DNA of 6,176 bases, from positions 1 through 6,176 of the forward strand of contig CALRIB010000047.1 in NCBI GenBank assembly GCA_943359705.1. The letters run 5' to 3'. The notes under the pieces were generated by a model. The model saw only the letters and a list, made by a program, of their open reading frames with translations, was not told where the DNA came from and ran no database searches. The translations under genes and the position numbers were made by a program. Shown in pieces: positions 1 to 4,480 of the stretch (its first letter is position 1; each line of letters opens with the position of its first letter). Source of the stretch: Candidatus Nomurabacteria bacterium. Lineage in GTDB: Bacteria; Patescibacteriota; Minisyncoccia; Phycocordibacterales; UBA2100.

Positions 1-17
1 GATTGCTTCCCGAATGA

Positions 18-35
18 CTCCCGCTCTTCCGGGAG
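18..35 (-). terminator. Second hairpin downstream of smc
   Basis: A 6-bp perfect stem (CTCCCG 18-23 with CGGGAG 30-35) encloses a 6-nt loop. It lies 6 nt beyond the stronger hairpin that follows smc. No T-run follows it on either strand, so it may be a backup terminator, an RNA 3'-end stabiliser, or part of the end of a gene to the left of the window. Only the stem is directly visible; the role is inferred. Confidence 0.35.
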
Positions 36-41
36 AAACCT

Positions 42-68
42 GGCCGTCCGCAAATCTTGCGGACGGTC
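42..68 (-). terminator. Probable smc terminator hairpin
   Basis: A perfect 10-bp stem (44-53 with 57-66) closes a 3-nt loop and is extended outward by a G-T wobble and one more G-C pair. It begins 3 nt after the smc stop codon (74-72). On the minus strand it is followed by CCAGGTTTCTCC, a weak T tract. On the plus strand it is followed by the slightly more T-rich TCGTTCTATTT, so it could also work for a convergent gene. Stem strength and position make termination of smc the most likely role. Confidence 0.65.
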
Positions 69-71
69 GTT

Positions 72-2309
72 CTATTTCGCAACCTTCTCGGCTTCCTCAA
101 GCTTCACTGACAATAGTTTTGAAACTCCATCCTGTCCCATCGTCACGCCGTAGAGTTCGCCGGCGGCGGCCATGGTGGCGCGGTTATGGGTGATGACGAT
201 GAGTTGGCTCTTTGCGCCCAGTTCGCGGATCATATCGGCGTAACGCTTACTGTTGGCCTCATCGAGCGCAGCGTCGGTCTCGTCGAGAATCAAAAACGGC
301 GGGGGATTCACTTGGGTCATGGAAAAGATAAGCGCGATGGAAGTGAGTGCGCGCTCGCCGCCGGAAAGTACTTCAAGCCCTTTAATTTTCTTGCGCGGAA
401 GGGAAACAGAGATAGAAAGTCCGGCGTAGAGCTCCTCCCCTTCGTCCCATTCCTGCCTGCCGGCAGGCAGGTCACCCCCTTCCTCCCCTTCGTCATCCAT
501 ATCGAGCGAGTCCTTCGGCATTTTGCGGCGCGGCTGCTCGACGGTGAGTTTGGCGTCACCACCGCCGAAGAGTTTGGCGAAGAAATTATTCAGTGCCTCA
601 TTGATGAGCTTGAGACCCTCGTGGAAACGCACATCTATCGTCTTTTCGAGTTCCGCAATAATGTCTTTGAGCGACGCGGCCGATTTCTCCAAATCCATCA
701 GTTCCTTTGCCAAGAATTCGTCGCGCTCTTTGGTCTGTTTAAATTCGGTCACTATCTGGTCGCCGTTGCCGAGCCCCGACTCCTCTATTTTTATCTTCAA
801 ACGCTCGATGTCGCGACGGCGCTTTTCCTGCACGCTTCGCTCTTCCGAAAGGGCTCCCTGAGGTATTTCAGATTTCTCCCACGCGTGGATGGCCGCACCC
901 ACGAGCGCAATTCCCTCGCGCACTTCTTCTTCAAAACGCTGCCGCGCAAGGGCGATGTTGGCGCGAGCAGACTGCACGCTCCCAAGCTTGCCTTGCGCTT
1001 CGCGCACCGTGCTTTCGAGTTCGATAAGGTCGCGTTCGGCGGCAAATCCGCTCTCGCGCACCTCGGCAATTTTCTTGCGCAATTCCTCGAGCTCCCCGGC
1101 GAGCGCCGATTCCTCTTTCTGGACGCGCTCCAGCGAGCCGGAAAGTGTTTCCACCTGACGGCGCACTTCTTCGTTGGTCTCGGGCGCCATGCCCGCAAGA
1201 CCGTCGATGAATGATTTGATGCGACCGCGTACTTCGGCGATGACGTTGCGCACGGCCGACATGTCGTCTCGGCGTTCCGCATCAGAAAGTGACGCTTCGA
1301 TATCGCGCGCAAATTGCCGCACGTGCGGCACCGGCACTATTTGTTCCACGGTCACGTTGGTCGCCTCCAGCGCACCTTCGGCACGACCGAGTTCACGCGC
1401 GAGCCGCTCGCTCTCGCGCCTGGCCTCCGCGAGCTTGCCCTCGCGTCCGGAGAGCTTGCCGCGCAATTCTTGGATTGCGGTGTCGGAAGCGGTACCGCGC
1501 TTGCCGCGCGCCTCGGCCACGCTCGTCATCAGTTTTTTCAATTCCGATTCGTGCGCGCGTACTTCATCGGTGAGACGCGCATCTTCTTGTGTAATCCACG
1601 CGTGCTCACGTGCGAGATAGTCGCTCAGTTTGGCAGCGAGATCTTCTTTGAGCTCACGCGCCTTTTCTATTTTCTCCACCTGCGTGCGGAGAAAGTTAAT
1701 ATGCGGCGCTAGTTCACGGCGCAGTGATTTGGTCTTATCAATATTCACGCCGGTCTCCTCGAGCTTGCGCTCGCTCTCCGCTTTCTTGTGCTGATAGAGT
1801 TTGAGGCCAAGCGCGTCTTCCACCATTTCGCGGCGCTCCCGCGGCGAGGCATTGAGAATGCGATCTGCCTCTCCCTGAGAAATGATTTGATACCCCGAGC
1901 CGCCGATGTTAGCGCCTGCGAGCAAACGAATAACGTCTTTGAGCCGCACTTGCGAGCCGTTCAAAAGATACTCGTTGAGTCCATCGCGATGCACAACGCG
2001 CTCCACACTCACTTCCTTAAAATCGATATCGAGCAATCGCTTTGAGTTGTCGAACACGACCTTTACACCCGCGCGATTCATACGCGCCAGTGCCGGTGAG
2101 CCGCCCCAAATCAGGTCTTCGCCTTTCTTCGAGCGCATCGACTTCATCGACTGTTCGCCCAAGACGAAGCGGAACGCTTCTGCGACATTGGATTTACCCG
2201 AACCATTCGGCCCGACCACCGAGACGATTGGCGACCCGAAAATGAGTTCGGTCTTCTTGCCAAAAGATTTAAACCCGACCAGCTCGATGGATCTCAAACT
2301 AAGAAACAT
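72..2309 (-). CDS. smc: SMC-family chromosome condensation ATPase, short form without a recognisable hinge
   Basis: This is a head-and-coil ATPase of the SMC family, which organises and segregates the chromosome. The N-terminal head begins with the family-typical LRSIELVGFKSFG and has Walker A GPNGSGKS (33-40) and a Q-loop around ISQGEAD (144-149). The C-terminal head has the signature LSGGE (648-652), Walker B FLILDETDA (672-680, D676 and E677) and the H-loop His708. All ATPase motifs are therefore intact. Charged coiled coil occupies about 190-320 and 378-575. At 745 aa it is far shorter than usual SMCs (about 1,150-1,200). The 55 residues between the coils (about 322-376, VPVPHV onward) look helical and show no globular hinge, and the protein has no cysteine, so a Rad50-type zinc hook is excluded. 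An acidic insert (about 595-627) in the C-head carries LPAGRQ from a palindrome. The ATG at 2309 matches the family start. There is no Shine-Dalgarno; a -10 box lies 8 nt upstream. No ScpA or ScpB gene is in view. Confidence 0.93.
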   Translation of the reverse strand: MFLSLRSIELVGFKSFGKKTELIFGSPIVSVVGPNGSGKSNVAEAFRFVLGEQSMKSMRSKKGEDLIWGGSPALARMNRAGVKVVFDNSKRLLDIDFKEVSVERVVHRDGLNEYLLNGSQVRLKDVIRLLAGANIGGSGYQIISQGEADRILNASPRERREMVEDALGLKLYQHKKAESERKLEETGVNIDKTKSLRRELAPHINFLRTQVEKIEKARELKEDLAAKLSDYLAREHAWITQEDARLTDEVRAHESELKKLMTSVAEARGKRGTASDTAIQELRGKLSGREGKLAEARRESERLARELGRAEGALEATNVTVEQIVPVPHVRQFARDIEASLSDAERRDDMSAVRNVIAEVRGRIKSFIDGLAGMAPETNEEVRRQVETLSGSLERVQKEESALAGELEELRKKIAEVRESGFAAERDLIELESTVREAQGKLGSVQSARANIALARQRFEEEVREGIALVGAAIHAWEKSEIPQGALSEERSVQEKRRRDIERLKIKIEESGLGNGDQIVTEFKQTKERDEFLAKELMDLEKSAASLKDIIAELEKTIDVRFHEGLKLINEALNNFFAKLFGGGDAKLTVEQPRRKMPKDSLDMDDEGEEGGDLPAGRQEWDEGEELYAGLSISVSLPRKKIKGLEVLSGGERALTSIALIFSMTQVNPPPFLILDETDAALDEANSKRYADMIRELGAKSQLIVITHNRATMAAAGELYGVTMGQDGVSKLLSVKLEEAEKVAK
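452..471. repeat. Perfect 20-bp palindrome CCTGCCTGCCGGCAGGCAGG inside smc
   Basis: The 20 bases are their own reverse complement. They are read in frame in smc as LPAGRQ (residues 614-619), within an acidic, probably disordered insert of the C-terminal head. From memory, the PAGRQ peptide recurs in unrelated proteins of Parcubacteria and related phyla, which would make this a dispersed palindromic element tolerated in flexible loops. Only one copy lies in this window, so its repetitive nature cannot be shown here. Confidence 0.7.
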
Positions 2310-2317
2310 TGACGTTC

Positions 2318-2323
2318 ATTGTA
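2318..2323 (-). promoter_or_regulatory. -10 box TACAAT of smc, probable leaderless start
   Basis: TACAAT (5 of 6 matches to TATAAT) is followed by exactly 8 nt and then the smc ATG at 2309. Transcription would begin within about two bases of the start codon. No Shine-Dalgarno sequence precedes the ATG. No good -35 is seen; that position would fall in the terminator hairpin of the preceding gene. The same -10/8-nt/ATG geometry occurs at rpmF. Confidence 0.5.
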
Positions 2324-2326
2324 TCG

Positions 2327-2361
2327 CAAAATGCAAACCCCCGTGCCATCAGGCCGGGGGT
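2327..2361 (-). terminator. Terminator of the 115-aa gene
   Basis: On the minus strand a 7-bp GC-rich stem (2337-2343 with 2355-2361) continues, past one bulged T, into a 3-bp stem (2345-2347 with 2352-2354) with a tetraloop. It is followed directly by TTTGCATTTT (2336-2327). This is a standard intrinsic terminator 29 nt after the stop codon of the gene ending at 2391. It lies immediately upstream of the smc -10 box, so terminator and next promoter are packed together. Confidence 0.75.
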
Positions 2362-2390
2362 CTACACCATTTCAGGTGGTGTTCGCGACC

Positions 2391-2738
2391 CTAGGTCGCT
2401 TTTCCGAGATCCTGCACGATCAGCAATTCAACTGCGCGTGCAGGCATGATCTTGATGACTTCATCGGTCGGTTCGCCGCCGAAAGGCGAGTTGGGCTTCA
2501 ACACATGGGCGTGATGGATACCTTTTTCTTCACTGGCGACGATGCACCATTGGGTGTCAACACGCACAGTGTCATTGAATCTCAGCCGATTGCCGTTGAT
2601 GCGCGTCACGATGCCCTTGCAACGCCGACCGGCATCGACGAACTGCTCATCAACGCGCACTTCAGTGATGGGTTTCATTTCAAGGCGTCCCCGATTTTGC
2701 ATATCGGGAATTCCAACGAGACGTGGTGATTCTGCCAT
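2391..2738 (-). CDS. Unknown protein, 115 aa
   Basis: I do not recognise this protein. It is soluble in character, with no membrane segment or signal peptide. The middle (about 37-80, RRCKGIVTRINGNRLRF then TVRVDTQWCIVAS) alternates hydrophobic and polar residues as in a small beta-sheet or SH3/OB-like barrel; that is a guess from the pattern. Two cysteines (40 and 65) are far apart and form no zinc motif. The frame stays open to an ATG at 2771, but the ATG at 2738 is chosen because GAGG lies 8 nt before it. The gene has its own candidate promoter (2790-2818) and terminator (2327-2361), so it is probably monocistronic. These signals are the main evidence that it is real. It is one of three unassigned genes between rnc and smc. 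Confidence 0.65.
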   Translation of the reverse strand: MAESPRLVGIPDMQNRGRLEMKPITEVRVDEQFVDAGRRCKGIVTRINGNRLRFNDTVRVDTQWCIVASEEKGIHHAHVLKPNSPFGGEPTDEVIKIMPARAVELLIVQDLGKAT

Positions 2739-2746
2739 GGCAGGAC

Positions 2747-2750
2747 CCTC
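2747..2750 (-). promoter_or_regulatory. Ribosome binding site GAGG that sets the 2738 start
   Basis: GAGG is separated from the ATG at 2738 by 8 nt. The ATG at 2771, further upstream in the same frame, has no comparable site, so this supports the shorter protein. Confidence 0.6.
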
Positions 2751-2789
2751 AGGTTGATTGCGGGATAGCAACGCAAGTCTTCTAGAGCG

Positions 2790-2818
2790 ACTATGCCATT
2801 ATCATTCCGCTGCTGCAA
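2790..2818 (-). promoter_or_regulatory. Candidate promoter of the 115-aa gene
   Basis: On the minus strand, TTGCAG (2818-2813), a 17-nt spacer and CATAGT (2795-2790) form a weak sigma70-like promoter. The -10 is followed by CGC. The predicted leader to the ATG at 2738 is about 45 nt. The layout closely matches TTGCGC-17-GATAGT-CGC before the 86-aa gene; that similarity is better evidence than either match to consensus. Confidence 0.4.
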
Positions 2819-2826
2819 GAATTTTC

Positions 2827-2872
2827 AAAAGCCGAGCCCCGAACCAACGTATGGTCCGGGGCCCTTTGCGGC
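2827..2872 (-). terminator. Terminator of the 86-aa gene
   Basis: A core stem pairs 2836-2841 with 2857-2862 and, past one A-C mismatch, 2843-2846 with 2852-2855 around a 5-nt loop. An outer 4-bp stem pairs 2831-2834 with 2869-2872. On the minus strand the outer stem is followed directly by TTTT (2830-2827). It starts at the base next to the stop codon of the gene ending at 2873. Confidence 0.7.
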
Positions 2873-3133
2873 TCACCGTTTCTTCTTTCGTCTTGTGGAT
2901 TTTCGTTCCGGTCGGACTGCTTGCCCGACAGGTACTTCGACCATAGTTCCCCGCGACGGATAGAGCGCCGAGGGTCCATGATCAAGCGTCACGCGATCGG
3001 AGCAAAGAAGCCAGGCGCCGAGTCCTCTGCCTTGGCTGTGTTTCTTGCGCCACGCTCCGTTGATGAAAACGATTCCGCCGGCATACACCCTCCACCAGGC
3101 TACGATTTCCGTCTCGATGAGATGTCGGGTCAT
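2873..3133 (-). CDS. Unknown small basic-tailed protein, 86 aa
   Basis: I do not recognise this protein. It begins MTRHLIETEIVAWWRVYAGG and has three Trp in the first 28 residues plus a fourth at 41. A Gly- and Val-rich, beta-like middle follows (to about residue 72). The last 13 residues are strongly basic (RPERKSTRRKKKR), which suggests nucleic-acid or ribosome contact; that is inference. Upstream in-frame ATGs exist at 3169 and 3139, but the ATG at 3133 has AAGGA 6 nt before it and is preferred. The gene has a candidate promoter (3180-3208) preceded by a tandem repeat (3210-3251), and its own terminator (2827-2872). It appears to be a self-contained unit. Confidence 0.62.
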   Translation of the reverse strand: MTRHLIETEIVAWWRVYAGGIVFINGAWRKKHSQGRGLGAWLLCSDRVTLDHGPSALYPSRGTMVEVPVGQAVRPERKSTRRKKKR

Positions 3134-3139
3134 TCGCAT

Positions 3140-3144
3140 TCCTT
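3140..3144 (-). promoter_or_regulatory. Ribosome binding site AAGGA that sets the 3133 start
   Basis: AAGGA lies 6 nt before the ATG at 3133. It overlaps the upstream in-frame ATG at 3139 almost directly and is too close to serve it, which favours 3133. Confidence 0.6.
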
Positions 3145-3179
3145 CATTCCAACCGCACCGCGCGGTCATTGCAGGCGCG

Positions 3180-3208
3180 ACTATCGCACCTAAGCACCTC
3201 TAGCGCAA
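3180..3208 (-). promoter_or_regulatory. Candidate promoter of the 86-aa gene
   Basis: On the minus strand TTGCGC (3208-3203), a 17-nt spacer and GATAGT (3185-3180) are followed by CGC. The predicted leader to the ATG at 3133 is about 40 nt. The -10 region shares ATAGTCGC with the promoter of the 115-aa gene. A 21-bp-period direct repeat ends 2 bp upstream of the -35. Confidence 0.42.
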
Positions 3209-3209
3209 A

Positions 3210-3251
3210 TACCCAGAGAACCTACCTATGTACCCAGAGAACCTACCTCTG
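3210..3251. repeat. Two tandem copies of a 21-bp repeat upstream of the 86-aa gene
   Basis: Copy one is 3210-3230 and copy two is 3231-3251. They agree at 20 of 21 positions, differing only at A3228 versus C3249. The shared 18-nt core is TACCCAGAGAACCTACCT. A 21-bp period is two helical turns, which would put two protein-binding sites on the same DNA face. The position just before the -35 of the 3180-3208 promoter suggests an activator or regulator site; a recent tandem duplication with no function is the alternative. Confidence 0.75.
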
Positions 3252-3265
3252 TGCTTTGTCGGACA

Positions 3266-3301
3266 TAAAACAACGAGCCCCGGACCGGATTGTCCGAGGC
3301 T
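3266..3301 (-). terminator. Terminator of the membrane-protein gene
   Basis: On the minus strand a 4-bp outer stem (3276-3279 with 3298-3301) and, past one C-A mismatch, a 5-bp inner stem (3281-3285 with 3292-3296) close a 6-nt loop. CGTTGTTTTA follows (3275-3266). It lies 17 nt after the stop codon of the gene ending at 3318. The right arm and tail share CGGGGCTCG plus T-run with the terminator at 2827-2872. Confidence 0.7.
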
Positions 3302-3317
3302 GCCCATTTTGTTCCCG

Positions 3318-3743
3318 TCAGTTGGGAACATGACTCCATCTCCAATCGGAGTAGGTTTGGGTATTCATCACGGCGAGCAGGAAAGTAAGCGCGGCGATGA
3401 TGGCGCCGGTGATGATGAATCCGGTCAGCGATGCAGTGATGATCCCGCCGCCCAAAGTCAGCATCAGGAGTGCATTTGCGAGGCAGGTTCGTGCGAAGAA
3501 CATCATCGCAAAAACGCACACGCCAAGCATTACCCCGGCGAAAATTGCAACATTCGAAGCATATTCAGGCTCGACGGCGACCATCGCGTAGGAGATCAAC
3601 CCGGAAATGATTGCAGTCGGGATGACAAACGCGGTGAGAAGCATGGGTAGATGCATCTTGTCGATTTGCAGGTCGCAGTAGACGCCGAGTCCGCGTTCAA
3701 CAAAAACAACGGGATTCCGTACGGCAAGCGGAGTGCGGTTCAT
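3318..3743 (-). CDS. Unknown multi-pass membrane protein, 141 aa
   Basis: I do not recognise this protein. After a mostly polar N-terminus (1-30) come hydrophobic segments at about 33-56, 64-84 and 88-126. The last is long enough for two helices, so three or four membrane spans are likely. The final stretch is Gly- and Ala-rich (LGGGIITASLTGFIITGAI) and suits close helix packing. The C-terminus is short and polar (YSDWRWSHVPN). No enzyme or transporter motif is visible. The ATG at 3743 is chosen over one at 3782 because AAGGAG lies 6 nt before it; 3782 would also begin inside the proposed -10 box. A consensus -35 (TTGACA) lies inside the 3' end of rnc, so it probably has its own promoter, though read-through from rnc (stop 43 nt away) is possible. 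A 6-bp hairpin (3311-3316 with 3324-3329) holds the stop codon in its loop. Confidence 0.75.
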   Translation of the reverse strand: MNRTPLAVRNPVVFVERGLGVYCDLQIDKMHLPMLLTAFVIPTAIISGLISYAMVAVEPEYASNVAIFAGVMLGVCVFAMMFFARTCLANALLMLTLGGGIITASLTGFIITGAIIAALTFLLAVMNTQTYSDWRWSHVPN

Positions 3744-3749
3744 GTCTCG

Positions 3750-3755
3750 CTCCTT
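3750..3755 (-). promoter_or_regulatory. Ribosome binding site AAGGAG that sets the 3743 start
   Basis: AAGGAG with a 6-nt spacer before the ATG at 3743 is the best Shine-Dalgarno match in the window that serves a clear ATG. It fixes the start of the membrane protein. Confidence 0.75.
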
Positions 3756-3778
3756 TGAATGATCCGAGTCCTTCCTCG

Positions 3779-3807
3779 ACAATGCCTTACCACCCCTTTG
3801 CTGTCAA
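3779..3807 (-). promoter_or_regulatory. Candidate promoter of the membrane-protein gene, within the 3' end of rnc
   Basis: A consensus -35 TTGACA (3807-3802) is followed by a 17-nt spacer and CATTGT (3784-3779), a 3-of-6 -10. The -35 lies in the last codons of rnc and the spacer spans the rnc stop. The predicted leader to the ATG at 3743 is about 29 nt. Confidence 0.4.
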
Positions 3808-4473
3808 AGCCTTCTGTGCGGCATCTTGTTCGGCCTCTTGCTTCGAGCGCCCTTCGCCGCTTGCGAGTTTTTCTTTGCCGATAAATGCGGCGACCACAAA
3901 ACGTTTGTCGTGGTCGGGGCCGGACTGGTCGACGAGTTCGTATTTCGGCGTGATGCTGAGCTGGTCTTGGGCAAGCTCCTGTAGTTTGCTCTTGGCGTCC
4001 TGCCACAAACGTTTGGAGACGACATCGTCGGTCTTGTGGAAGAGCTGCGTGGCGATGAAGCTCTTGGCCGCATCGTATCCGGAATCGAGATAAATAGCGC
4101 CGATAAGAGCTTCGAAGGCATTGGCGAGAATGATTTGCCTTGCGCGGCCGGTGTCGCGCGACTCGCCACGGGAGAGCAAGAGGTATTCATTCATGCCAAG
4201 CTTCGTGGCCGCATCGGCGATGCTGACGGTATTCACGAGGGCCGCGCGGTAGGCGGTGAGGTCGCCCTCAGGACTTTCGGGATATTTTGCATATAAAAAT
4301 TCGGTCACGACGAGCTCCAGCACCGCGTCACCGAGAAATTCCAAACGCTCGTTGTGTTCCCTTCCGGCAGCGCGATTTTCGTTGAGGTACGAGCGGTGCG
4401 TAAACGCCTGCTCCAAAAGCGTCGCACTTTTGAATGCGTAGTTGATCTTCTTTTCGAATTCGGAAAAATTCAT
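3787..4473 (-). CDS. rnc: Ribonuclease III
   Basis: This is a double-stranded-RNA endonuclease that processes rRNA precursors and structured mRNAs in the cytoplasm. The 228-aa protein has the RNase III signature NERLEFLGDAVLE (41-53), with E42, E45 and D49 matching E. coli E38, E41 and D45. E121 in ANAFEALIGAIYLDS matches the essential E117. N118 stands where E. coli has D114, an Asp-to-Asn change. A C-terminal dsRNA-binding domain occupies about 156-226. The ATG at 4473 gives MNFSEFEKKINYAF, which aligns with the usual family N-terminus, and leaves 7 nt after the NusB-NUDIX stop. An in-frame TTG at 4512 with GGAGG 6 nt before it would add 13 residues and overlap the upstream gene by 32 nt; it is possible but less likely. 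Tight spacing indicates co-transcription with NusB-NUDIX. Confidence 0.95.
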   Translation of the reverse strand: MNFSEFEKKINYAFKSATLLEQAFTHRSYLNENRAAGREHNERLEFLGDAVLELVVTEFLYAKYPESPEGDLTAYRAALVNTVSIADAATKLGMNEYLLLSRGESRDTGRARQIILANAFEALIGAIYLDSGYDAAKSFIATQLFHKTDDVVSKRLWQDAKSKLQELAQDQLSITPKYELVDQSGPDHDKRFVVAAFIGKEKLASGEGRSKQEAEQDAAQKALTAKGW

Positions 4474-4480
4474 ACGGACT

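Noticed and set aside
186..1214. Long open frame on the plus strand (342 codons) opposite smc
   Set aside because: It is antisense to well-conserved SMC head and coil sequence, has no recognisable domain or start signals, and its openness follows from the GC-biased codon use of the coiled coil. Its LPAGRQ comes only from the palindrome being symmetric.
2739..2872. Possible small RNA or riboswitch between the 86-aa and 115-aa genes
   Set aside because: The spacer is explained by a terminator, a promoter and a leader of about 45 nt with no extended conserved-looking fold.
3210..3251. CRISPR-like or iteron-like array
   Set aside because: Only two copies with a 3-nt gap, no cas or replication genes, and adjacency to a promoter fits a regulatory site better.
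3311..3329. Hairpin around the stop codon of the membrane-protein gene, considered as its terminator
   Set aside because: On the minus strand it is followed by AAAA instead of T, and a better terminator lies just downstream at 3266-3301.
3226..3519. His- and Arg-rich minus-strand open frame overlapping the membrane-protein gene
   Set aside because: It overlaps a frame with clear membrane segments, Shine-Dalgarno and terminator, and runs through that terminator and the tandem repeat. It is a shadow frame.
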